NCBI GenBank assembly: GCA_021371935.1
Contig: JAJFVF010000012.1
Coordinates: 1-64,000, forward strand
Length of the DNA: 64,000 bases
From: a bacterium
GTDB taxonomy: Bacteria > Armatimonadota > UBA5829
Direction: 5' to 3'
This document shows positions 56,828-64,000 of this stretch, piece by piece. Within the stretch, counting starts at the first letter, position 1; each line of letters starts with the position of its first letter. The position numbers were made by a program, and so were the translations under genes. The notes beneath the pieces are model-generated. The model was not told the DNA's origin. It searched no databases and was given only the letters and a program-made list of their open reading frames with translations.

Positions 56828-57447
56828 TTGGGGGCTGTCGCCTCTTTCTTTGGAGTTAATTCAATCCTGCTCAGGCCGGGACTACTCTCCAGTCTGAAAG
56901 CCGGACTTGGAGTCGACTTGAGGTCTATGGTGGCTTTATCGCCGGTCATAACCGCAGGCTCAGTATAGAGCGCAGGATTTGTGTTTACTATCTTTACATT
57001 GCCGACAAGATATGCCTTTTGCACGACGCCGTCGTATGTCGCGCTGTCGGCTGTGGCCGTGGTGACTGTCTTGAGGCTGGTCTTGGGATCACAGGTGGTA
57101 TACGTCAGTTTGACAAGACCGCAGAGTTCGGCTGACTTGATCGCACCCATGGGTCCGGAAACCGAGCCGATGATTACCATCATCTTATCGGATTCGGCCT
57201 CAAAAAATGTCCCCGCAGCCTGGTCGATCATTTTTGCATACACACTTTTGTCGGCGACTACTTTATATGAACCGTCTATAAGATTTCCGTCGATTATGGC
57301 GGCGACTATGGTGACTCCATTGCTCTCGTATCGTGTCAATGCGAATGCCGGAACATATATCATTACACACAATACTATAGTCATTACTATAAGCAGCCGC
57401 ATCCTTTGACGAGGCTTAGGATGCTGAACCAGCCTATGTATATTCAT
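56824..57447 (-). CDS. LptA/OstA-like periplasmic protein
   Basis: 207 residues. A signal/anchor hydrophobic stretch (about 16-36, [21 protein letters not shown]) leads into a beta-rich OstA fold with the alternating strands [44 protein letters not shown]. It would bridge the periplasm between LptC and LptD. The start is ATG 57447, or the Met 15 codons later, since the first ~15 residues are unlike a signal peptide. It overlaps lptB by 4 bp. Confidence 0.85.
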   Translation of the reverse strand: MNIHRLVQHPKPRQRMRLLIVMTIVLCVMIYVPAFALTRYESNGVTIVAAIIDGNLIDGSYKVVADKSVYAKMIDQAAGTFFEAESDKMMVIIGSVSGPMGAIKSAELCGLVKLTYTTCDPKTSLKTVTTATADSATYDGVVQKAYLVGNVKIVNTNPALYTEPAVMTGDKATIDLKSTPSPAFRLESSPGLSRIELTPKKEATAPK

Positions 57448-57454
57448 ACCGATA

Positions 57455-58072
57455 CTACAATCCTTTCCCGGAATCCATGACCCTGATGCTCTTCATGGCC
57501 GTGTCGGCGATAAATGCAGCGCCCTGCATATTGCCCATGGTGGAGTTTATCTTTACCCCGCCGTCACCGACCACCTTCTGCTCTTTGGCATACCATTTCA
57601 TCCACTGCGACCTGACCGTGGTGTTTCTCTCCAATGATTTCAGAGTCACCCCGCCGGTGGCCGTTACTATGCGCTTTGTCGTGTCGGCAATGACCTTTGG
57701 CGCGGTCATGGTGGCCACCAGTTTGCCGTTTTCATACAACTTGCCGGAGAAATTCGTGAGCCGGCCGATCCTGGTCACCTCGCCGCCGCTTACTTCCTTG
57801 GCTGAAGCGCTCATACGCACATGACCATTTTCCACCCAACTGAATGTGACGCCCTGCTGGCTGAACTGCAGCTTGGGACCATCGTCGACTCTGGGCAGCA
57901 TATATGCCTGCGGCTTTTTTTCTGTGTCAGTTTTGTTCTGCGAGGTTTGCGCCTGGTTATCACTTGCCTGAGCGACCGGAACCTGTGACACACTCGGCTG
58001 ACGCTTCCCGCATCCGGCTACAAGTAAAACCATAACCCCAACTAAAACCAGAACTATATTTTTCAAACGCAT
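57455..58072 (-). CDS. lptC: LptC-like lipoprotein
   Basis: About 205 residues. From the ATG at 58072 (gagggg upstream) it has a lipoprotein signal with lipobox LVAGC near residue 21. An Asp/Gln/Thr-rich spacer and a LptC-type beta domain follow (VTFSWVENGHVRMSASAKEV, GRLTNFSGKLYENGK, VTATGGVTLKS, MKWYAKEQKVVGDGGVKI). Bacterial LptC is usually membrane anchored by a helix; here the anchor is lipid. First gene of the Lpt cluster. Confidence 0.85.
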   Translation of the reverse strand: MRLKNIVLVLVGVMVLLVAGCGKRQPSVSQVPVAQASDNQAQTSQNKTDTEKKPQAYMLPRVDDGPKLQFSQQGVTFSWVENGHVRMSASAKEVSGGEVTRIGRLTNFSGKLYENGKLVATMTAPKVIADTTKRIVTATGGVTLKSLERNTTVRSQWMKWYAKEQKVVGDGGVKINSTMGNMQGAAFIADTAMKSIRVMDSGKGL

Positions 58073-58178
58073 AACACCCCTCGACGGGCTCCGCAGGACC
58101 CACACAAGGAATGGACGGGGATACGAACCGGGTCTTGCCAAACCAAGTTTATCACAACTGGATATAGTACGCAAAATC

Positions 58179-60176
58179 TTAACACCAATGGGAGTCGGGC
58201 AGAAGCTTCTTCATGGCGGCTATTTCATCACGCAGTTGGGCGGCACGCTCGAAGTCCAAGTCTTTGGCTGCCTTTTTCATCTGGCGCTCGGTCATGGAAA
58301 TCGTGCCGAGCAAATCGTCGAGTGAAAGCGGCTTCTTGTCGGCTTTCTCACCCGACTGCTCGTATGTGTATGTGTCTATGTCCTTGCCGCTCTCTATGAG
58401 GTCGCGCACCGCTTTGGCTATGGTCTTGGGTGTTATGCCGTGCTCCTCGTTATACTTTGCCTGGATTGCTCGGCGGCGGTTGGTCTCGTCTATGGCGCGG
58501 CGCATTGAGTCTGTGACATTGTCGGCATACATTATAACTTTGCCCGAAACATTGCGTGCTGCACGGCCAATAGTCTGGATAAGCGATGTCTCTGAGCGCA
58601 GAAAACCCTCCTTGTCGGCATCTAGTATGGCAACGAGAGAGACCTCGGGCAGGTCCAGACCCTCGCGAAGGAGGTTGATCCCAACAATAACATCATGTAC
58701 GCCGAGCCGCAGGTCGCGCAAAATTTCAGTGCGCTCGAGAGTCTTGATCTCGGAGTGCAGATAGTGAACTTTCAGTCCCAGCTCATACAGATATTCGCTG
58801 AGGTCTTCGGCCATCTTTTTGGTGAGTGTGGTGACCAGCACCCTCTCGCTGCCCTCGACACGGCGCTTGATCTCGTCTATGAGGTCGTCTATCTGACCCA
58901 TGGTCGGCCTGACCTCCACCTCGGGGTCCAATAGACCTGTAGGACGGATCAACTGCTCCACAGTCTGCGAAACATGCCCCGTTTCAAACGGACCGGGAGT
59001 GGCAGAGACGAATATCGCTTGATTTACCAGCTTCTCGAATTCGGCGAATTTGAGTGGACGGTTATCGAGCGCAGATGGCAGCCTGAAGCCGTATTCGACC
59101 AGGGTCTCCTTGCGCGAACGGTCACCGGCATACATCGCGCCGAGCTGCGGGATTGTCTGGTGAGACTCGTCTATAAAAATCAAAAAGTCTTCCGGGAAAT
59201 ACTCGACCAGAGTGTGGGGAGTGCTGCCGGGAGGACGGCCGTCCAGAATGCGCGAATAGTTCTCTATGCCGCTGCAGTATCCCAGTTCGCGCATCATCTC
59301 CATATCGAACCTGGTGCGCTGCTCGATACGCTGAGCCTCAAGGAGCATATTCCTGTCTGTAAAATACTTTACCCGTTCATCAAGCTCTCTCTCGATCTCA
59401 ATCAATGCCTTTTCCATCTTATCGGCGGGCGTGACGAAATGGCTGGCAGGATAGATCGTGACGGCATGATGAGACGATATGACCTCACCGGTCACTGAGT
59501 GGATCACGTTGATCTTCTCGACCTCATCACCAAAAAATTCCACGCGAGTGATCGACTCTTCGTCCTTGGGCTGGATCTCGAGTATGTCGCCGCGGACTCT
59601 GAATGTCCCGCGTCCAAGGGCGATATCGTTGCGGGTGAACTGCATATCGATCAGCAGGCGCAGTATCTGTTCTCGCTCATATGTCTCGCCGACACGCAGG
59701 GCCAGCACAATCTTGGAATAGTCCTCTTTGGAACCGATGCCGTAGATGCAGCTTACGCTTGCAACTATCAGCACATCGCGCCTTTCGAGCACGGCTTGGG
59801 TGGCTGAGTGGCGCAGACGGTCGATCTCGTCATTGACTGATGAGTCCTTTTCGATATATGTGTCCGTCTGCGGTATGTAGGCCTCAGGCAGATAATAGTC
59901 GTAATAACTGACAAAATATTCAACCGCGTTATTCGGAAAAAATTCCCTGAACTCAGAACAGAGCTGGGCAGCGAGGGTCTTGTTGTGCGCGATCACCAGA
60001 CTCGGGCGCTGGATCGCCTCGACTACATTCGCCATTGTAAATGTCTTGCCCGAACCGGTTACGCCCAGAAGCTGCTGAAACCTGTAGCCGACCTCGATTC
60101 CCTCGACAAGCTGGGCTATTGCCTTTGGCTGGTCGCCGCTGGGTTTGAATTCTGCTCTTAGTCTAAATTTGTCCAT
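58179..60176 (-). CDS. uvrB: Excinuclease ABC subunit B
   Basis: About 665 residues; central helicase-like subunit of nucleotide excision repair. [10 protein letters not shown] (Walker A), the beta-hairpin [45 protein letters not shown] and a C-terminal UvrC-binding UVR motif ([20 protein letters not shown]). The ATG at 60176 gives the usual [10 protein letters not shown] start; the frame continues some 20 codons upstream. No uvrA/uvrC nearby. Confidence 0.96.
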   Translation of the reverse strand: MDKFRLRAEFKPSGDQPKAIAQLVEGIEVGYRFQQLLGVTGSGKTFTMANVVEAIQRPSLVIAHNKTLAAQLCSEFREFFPNNAVEYFVSYYDYYLPEAYIPQTDTYIEKDSSVNDEIDRLRHSATQAVLERRDVLIVASVSCIYGIGSKEDYSKIVLALRVGETYEREQILRLLIDMQFTRNDIALGRGTFRVRGDILEIQPKDEESITRVEFFGDEVEKINVIHSVTGEVISSHHAVTIYPASHFVTPADKMEKALIEIERELDERVKYFTDRNMLLEAQRIEQRTRFDMEMMRELGYCSGIENYSRILDGRPPGSTPHTLVEYFPEDFLIFIDESHQTIPQLGAMYAGDRSRKETLVEYGFRLPSALDNRPLKFAEFEKLVNQAIFVSATPGPFETGHVSQTVEQLIRPTGLLDPEVEVRPTMGQIDDLIDEIKRRVEGSERVLVTTLTKKMAEDLSEYLYELGLKVHYLHSEIKTLERTEILRDLRLGVHDVIVGINLLREGLDLPEVSLVAILDADKEGFLRSETSLIQTIGRAARNVSGKVIMYADNVTDSMRRAIDETNRRRAIQAKYNEEHGITPKTIAKAVRDLIESGKDIDTYTYEQSGEKADKKPLSLDDLLGTISMTERQMKKAAKDLDFERAAQLRDEIAAMKKLLPDSHWC

Positions 60177-60248
60177 ATCCACCAAGCCGCACGTTTGTTC
60201 GGCTTTCATGATAGGGCAAAGACAGGCAATGGTCAAGGTGAAGAGTTT

Positions 60249-60280
60249 GGGAAGGGTCGAGTGAACTACTCGACCCTTCC
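60249..60280. terminator. Hairpin between uvrB and response regulator
   Basis: A 12-bp stem (ggaagggtcgag / ctcgacccttcc) around a 7-nt loop. It would end the minus-strand transcript of the response-regulator gene at 60361. No T tract on that side. Confidence 0.5.
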
Positions 60281-60360
60281 TAGGAGGAGAGCCTGGAAGT
60301 CTAATTTAACCTCCATCGCTTTGTTGAAATGTCAATCATGGGTTATGAAACACTGCGCTG

Positions 60361-60786
60361 CTATGCAGCAAGCTGATTGTCATAACCATCAGTCTCGTCA
60401 CAGCAATCGAGAACTCTTATCATCAGTTCGAATACTTCTTCAGGAGGCAGCGGCTTTACATAACATTCAGCAGCCCCCATATTCATTGCAATCCTCTGGA
60501 TAGATGGCATCTGATTATCCATGCCCAAAATTGTCGGTGGAGCACTGTCTAAAGCACGCATAAGACGCAATAGCTCCAGGCCACTGATATCACGCAGCCT
60601 CAAATCCATTATTACCACACTGTACTTGAGGATGTGCATTATCTGCCAGGCATGCCAGCCGGCATCTATTTGATCCACGCTACATCCTTGACTGCGTAGA
60701 TATCCAACTAGAGCATTAGCGGCTTCATGATGCTTGTACGATTCAACTACGAGTACACGCAATTGAGATCCTGCAGCCTGTCTCAC
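60361..60786 (-). CDS. Stand-alone response-regulator receiver protein
   Basis: 141 residues, a receiver with no output domain. VLVVES at the N-terminus carries a single acidic residue (Glu15) instead of the usual Asp pair. The phospho-acceptor Asp61 is in VVIMDLRLRD, and KPLPPEEV has the conserved Lys-Pro. It could be phosphorylated, and may act by protein-protein interaction like CheY or Spo0F. No histidine kinase is adjacent. It lies 152 bp from a second, degenerate regulator. Confidence 0.82.
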   Translation of the reverse strand: MRQAAGSQLRVLVVESYKHHEAANALVGYLRSQGCSVDQIDAGWHAWQIMHILKYSVVIMDLRLRDISGLELLRLMRALDSAPPTILGMDNQMPSIQRIAMNMGAAECYVKPLPPEEVFELMIRVLDCCDETDGYDNQLAA

Positions 60787-60807
60787 AGATCATCCTCCAT
60801 TATCTAG

Positions 60808-60904
60808 GCAATTTACGCTATGTAAATTGCACGTCTCGGCCTAGATATCGTATACTCAGAGCACATATCTCTGATACAAGTTCAAGGCCGTGATTTACTT
60901 GACA
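60808..60904 (+). mobile_element. MITE-like repeat, copy B3
   Basis: About 97 bp, the intact form of family B: hairpin gcaatttac / gtaaattgc, gcacgtctcgg, cacatatctctgatacaag and gttcaaggccgtgatttact. Bracketed by CTAG at 60804-60807 and 60905-60908. Element A7 follows at once. Confidence 0.82.
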
Positions 60905-60908
60905 CTAG

Positions 60909-60938
60909 CCCTGATTATGCTGGAAGCGCATAATCAGG
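60909..60938 (+). mobile_element. Single-hairpin derivative of the double-hairpin element, copy A7
   Basis: Only the first hairpin remains: ccctgattatgc, loop, gcgcataatcagg, 30 bp. Still flanked by an exact CTAG duplication (60905-60908 and 60939-60942). Confidence 0.85.
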
Positions 60939-61613
60939 CTAGTGCATCTGCGCATTCATACTGCGCGCAATTTCTCTTCGAGAATTAACACCGAGTTCCT
61001 GGTATATCCGGCGCAAGTGGGTCTTTACTGTGTTGATACTCAAATATGCAGCAGTGGCAATTTCTTTGTTTGTGAGTCCTTTGCTGACGAGATCGAGTAT
61101 CTCTTGCTCTCTTGGGGATAGATTTGATATCGACTGATAGCATTCAGAAATATCGTGGGGAATTCCACATCGTGCACACTCACGCACTGCATCGACAAGC
61201 ACACTGATGTCAAACGCATAGCCGCCATCAGCCACTTCTCTTAAAGAAGAAACAAGCTCTTCAAGAGAACACGTTTCAAACACACAACCACTTACGCCTA
61301 CGCTGATTGCCTGCGCCAGATTGTCTACCCTTAGCCGAGAAGCTAGAATAATCCACTTTGCTTCAGGATATTCCTTAGCCAGTTCCTGCGCCGCATCGGT
61401 TCCCGACCCGTCAGGAAGTGAAAATCCTATAAGCACAATATCTGGCCTGGCATCAGCAATAACCGACCTTGCATCCTTGACAGAGCCGGCCTCACTTACT
61501 ACCCTGAACTCACCTAGCTCAGAAAGACGACGAGCCAGTAGTTCTCGAAACATCTTGTTGACATGAACAACAACAATACGAGTTTCTTTTCCACGATTAT
61601 TTCCATGAGCCAT
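60939..61613 (-). CDS. NarL/LuxR-type regulator with a degenerate receiver domain
   Basis: 225 residues. The C-terminal LuxR helix-turn-helix is complete: LSPREQEILDLVSKGLTNKEIA, then YLSINTVKTHLRRIYQELGV. The N-terminal receiver has the right size, but the phospho-acceptor site is Gly63 (VLIGFSLPDG), the conserved Thr is Ala91, the Lys is Glu113 (VFETCS), and the acidic pair is missing (VVVHVNK). It is therefore probably not regulated by phosphorylation. ATG 61613 after ggggg at 9 bp. Its stop overlaps the end of the A7 flank (CTA). Confidence 0.88.
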   Translation of the reverse strand: MAHGNNRGKETRIVVVHVNKMFRELLARRLSELGEFRVVSEAGSVKDARSVIADARPDIVLIGFSLPDGSGTDAAQELAKEYPEAKWIILASRLRVDNLAQAISVGVSGCVFETCSLEELVSSLREVADGGYAFDISVLVDAVRECARCGIPHDISECYQSISNLSPREQEILDLVSKGLTNKEIATAAYLSINTVKTHLRRIYQELGVNSRREIARSMNAQMH

Positions 61614-62090
61614 CGTACAACACCCCCTTGGGCAACACATTAAAAGATGGATTCTGGTTTCGTGGAATCAGCCCCACAATGTGTGTTTTATATGCTAATG
61701 TGCTACATTCCTTCGCATTTGCTGAAAAATTTTTGCGAATTCCGGTATACCCTTTTAGGCAATCGCCTAGTGCATTAATCAATGCGGTCTTAGTAGTCCG
61801 GTATGTTATATTCTGCCTACTCATCTTATAATACCTCGTCAACAAGCAATTTCGATGAAATGCATTATAATTATGAGGACAATTGCGACAAGGATTATCA
61901 CCCAAGTGGAGTGATAAACGTATGACAATAAAGTGTGATACTGGCAGCACAAAAGGTTAACACAGGAGATTAGCCTTACTCATTCGCTATGGGCTAATTA
62001 TGTGGCGACTCAGCCTAACCCGGATTATGCGCTTACCGCATAATCCGGATCTCTGTGAGCATTATTCACGTTTCTCGTGAATAATGCGGG
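61614..62090. other. Intergenic region with element A8
   Basis: About 400 bp without a convincing gene, followed by element A8. A minus-strand open frame (61597-61950) could begin at an ATG near 61820 preceded by gagg, but its product looks arbitrary and it would run into the ribosome binding site of the regulator gene. A short inverted repeat aggcaatcgcct occurs near 61759. Confidence 0.5.
62019..62090 (+). mobile_element. Double-hairpin MITE-like element, copy A8
   Basis: 72 bp, the most canonical copy: cccggattatgcg / cgcataatccgg, linker atctctgtgag, cattattcacg / cgtgaataatg, cggg. Flanked by an exact CTAA duplication (62015-62018 and 62091-62094). The right duplication contains the stop codon of the LptD-like gene. 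Confidence 0.92.
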
Positions 62091-64000
62091 CTAAAAACTC
62101 AGCGCAGAAAACTCTACCCGGAAGCGTCTGCGCGACTGTGACCAGATGATTTGCGCTTGCTGCCTGCCAAGAGCTTTTGCAAGAGATATCTCGAAATCGG
62201 AGTAATTGGAATCGGTGGAATCGGAACTGGCAAACTTCTGGAATAGGCTTTGTACGCTCAACCTCCAGGTTGGACGGATGGTGTAACCAAAGTCCCCAAA
62301 CGCACTAATGGTTGAATCATCAAGACCGTAAGTCAGATTGATATTCGAACTCCATAGTTGAGATGGCCGTAAACTTAAGTTTGAGCTGAGCCTCTGAGCA
62401 TTATAACCGCTTGTGGAATCAGCAAACGAATATGAGTAGTTGAGACCGAATGAACCTATATTACGCAGATTCCGAGAATATCCGGCGCTTGCATAGATAG
62501 ATGTGCCGGGAGATGAACCTCCCCAACTGCGAAGGGTGGTTAGTGAAGTGTTGAGCGTACCTTGTCCGAACTTAATAGGCTTGCCGTAAAGCTGCAGCCC
62601 TAAACCTCTGCCTATTTTTTCCCCCGAGTCAGAGCTAATGGCGCTGTTATATGTCAGTCTGGTGGTGAATGAATAAGACAGCGCACCGCCCATCATAGGC
62701 TTTGCACGTGACTGAATGTACGCTGTCGAATAATATCTATCGTCGTTGTTGCGTAACATATTTCCACGCAGATTCCACGAGAAATTGTAGTTGCCAAGCG
62801 ACCGGCTGTAGTCGACCGTCCCATAGAGATTTTTGTGAGAAGGAAAATCAAAATAAGTGTATAGGCGAGAATCGTTGTTGAATTCCCTTCTGTTACTCCA
62901 GGACAATCCCCAATCACCAGAGGTTATTCGACTCACTTCAAACTTGCCTTCAGTCGATCCATCTGAGGTATATTCCTGATCGAGATCGAGCTGCCAGCCG
63001 GCATTGGAATAGTTATACTCGGTCGATTCACTGTGGCGCAGTCTGACCGAACCTGTGCCGTTGGGGGTTAAAGAATAGTATATCGGCAAATCCATCTGTA
63101 GACCATCGGTGCCATAAGTGAGCATCTGGCCCATTCCAGCACTTCGGTCGCTTAATGAAAGAACATGAAGAGGAACACTCAGAACCTTATCGCCTTCAAG
63201 ATAGAAGTTGGCGCGCTTTATCTTTACCTCTTCGCCCGGGCGGATAATTAGACTGCGCGCACGAACAAACATATTTGATTCCGCGACAGGCTCAAAATCA
63301 AATTTTATCTTTTCATCAGGCTTTGTATCCGGTTCGGTAAACATATCCCGTCCACGAAAGAGCAGCCTGTGAGCCCCGTCTTCAGCCGGAGTGATCAGCA
63401 CACCGCTCATCTTATCAAAACTGTAATACAAGATACTCGCAGCTATCTGCTTATCACCGCGTTTGATGACTATGTTATCTCCGCCTAAGCAGGCACGCGC
63501 ACGGAGAATGTTGTTCTTTGCATCTATCTGCGCCTCTTGGGCAGTGATACTCAGACCTCTGTGGCATATTGTGACCCCACCTGCGGCATCCACCTTTTTG
63601 GAACTGATATCATAACCAAGATACTTGCTGCTTGATACAGATATAAAAGACTCGTTGAACATCTCAGTGCCCGGCGCAAGAAAATCAACACTGATCTTGG
63701 CTATGGCTCTGCCATTTGAAGCTACTGCGGATATTAACGCCGTGCCAATAGTCGTGTCGCTCTGAAGCCGTACACGCGCTATCCCTGAAGTGGTCTGGGC
63801 ACTGTTTTCTATGACACCCAGACTTGTTGTGAACTCCACAAGCGTGCCATCCGGGACTGCGTCACCGTCTGAATCTCTCACGTCGGCGGTGATTGTGGTC
63901 GCGCTGAAAGAGTCGGCAACTATCGCCTGAGGCTGGGCGCGGAGTCGCATAGTGTAGTCATTGATGGCGGCATCCGCAGACACAGTGCTCAGGGCAAACA
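62091..64000 (-). CDS. LptD-like outer-membrane protein with an N-terminal Ig-like domain (partial at window end)
   Basis: At least 636 residues; the start lies beyond 64000. The first visible residues (FALSTVSADAAIN) look like the end of a signal peptide. A Big_1/invasin-like Ig domain follows (SATTITADVRDSDGDAVPDGTLVEFTTS). Next comes an OstA-like domain (YDISSKKVDAAGGVTI, AQIDAKNNILRA), a linker with RARSLIIRPGEEVKIKRANFYLEGDKVLSVPLHV typical of LptD, and then a long beta-barrel of alternating strands ending in a Phe (FSALSF), as in outer-membrane proteins. Probably the LPS insertion pore, although it is 4 kb from the other lpt genes. Confidence 0.72.
   Translation of the reverse strand, partial: FALSTVSADAAINDYTMRLRAQPQAIVADSFSATTITADVRDSDGDAVPDGTLVEFTTSLGVIENSAQTTSGIARVRLQSDTTIGTALISAVASNGRAIAKISVDFLAPGTEMFNESFISVSSSKYLGYDISSKKVDAAGGVTICHRGLSITAQEAQIDAKNNILRARACLGGDNIVIKRGDKQIAASILYYSFDKMSGVLITPAEDGAHRLLFRGRDMFTEPDTKPDEKIKFDFEPVAESNMFVRARSLIIRPGEEVKIKRANFYLEGDKVLSVPLHVLSLSDRSAGMGQMLTYGTDGLQMDLPIYYSLTPNGTGSVRLRHSESTEYNYSNAGWQLDLDQEYTSDGSTEGKFEVSRITSGDWGLSWSNRREFNNDSRLYTYFDFPSHKNLYGTVDYSRSLGNYNFSWNLRGNMLRNNDDRYYSTAYIQSRAKPMMGGALSYSFTTRLTYNSAISSDSGEKIGRGLGLQLYGKPIKFGQGTLNTSLTTLRSWGGSSPGTSIYASAGYSRNLRNIGSFGLNYSYSFADSTSGYNAQRLSSNLSLRPSQLWSSNINLTYGLDDSTISAFGDFGYTIRPTWRLSVQSLFQKFASSDSTDSNYSDFEISLAKALGRQQAQIIWSQSRRRFRVEFSALSF

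Noticed and set aside
61597-61950. 117-codon minus-strand open frame upstream of the LuxR-type regulator
   Set aside because: No family resemblance, atypical composition, and it overlaps the regulator's ribosome binding site. Left as an uncertain region.

Overview
The window looks like a chromosomal segment of a diderm, free-living bacterium of moderate GC content. It carries lipopolysaccharide-export genes (lptC, lptA, lptB, an lptF/G permease and an LptD-like barrel protein), two penicillin-binding proteins, CarD, 6S RNA, an encapsulin compartment and many TTG starts. The mix, including copper-amine-oxidase-N domains, NADase-type glycan-binding domains, an acyl-ACP-reductase-like protein and abundant small inverted-repeat elements, fits Armatimonadota or a neighbouring lineage best. 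That placement is inference, not a marker-gene result.

Layout. 1-435: 3' end of a 23S rRNA gene, 5S rRNA and a strong terminator. 0.5-8.3 kb: Fe-alcohol dehydrogenase, thioredoxin reductase without a normal start codon, a LmbE-type deacetylase with a CBM9-like tail, two small membrane proteins, a slipin/NfeD pair and a DUF305-like secreted protein. 8.3-14.6 kb: thiM, a small carbohydrate-handling group (Asp-box sialidase-like protein, SGNH hydrolase, GH4 enzyme), a nucleotidyltransferase and a secreted glycan-binding protein. 14.7-24.2 kb: secA with a large insert, vapBC, a GNAT gene broken by a 72-bp mobile repeat, encapsulin plus its ferritin-like cargo, an NmrA-like protein, 6S RNA, DUF1844, VanZ and a second GNAT protein. 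24.2-35 kb: ligA, dusB with a quinate-dehydrogenase-like and an acyl-ACP-reductase-like gene, pyrG, thiD, a NagD-type phosphatase and argS. 35-47.2 kb: a large secreted Ig/copper-amine-oxidase-N protein, two QueG-like iron-sulfur paralogues with an AraC regulator, a Lon-like protease, a tautomerase, an SpoU methyltransferase, CarD, an HgdB-like protein and queE/queD. 47.3-54.6 kb: a cell-wall operon (PBP1A, PBP2, an unknown alkaline-phosphatase-like polytopic membrane protein) and a convergent cysteine-rich secreted repeat protein. 55-58 kb: the Lpt transport operon. 58.2-64 kb: uvrB, two response-regulator-type proteins (one with a dead receiver) and an Ig-LptD-like outer-membrane protein cut by the window end.

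The most unusual signal is a dispersed family of 72-bp double-hairpin elements (eight copies, called A1-A8 here), several flanked by exact 4-bp target duplications of the form C-Y-R-R. One copy disrupts the GNAT gene so cleanly that the empty site can be rebuilt. Another sits inside a second, ~100-bp repeat family (B1-B3). They behave like MITEs moved by a transposase not present in the window. Other points of interest are the encapsulin nanocompartment, two genes with apparently non-canonical start codons, the LptD-Ig fusion, the pseudo-receiver regulator, the acyl-ACP-reductase-like operon and the secreted cysteine-rich repeat protein.
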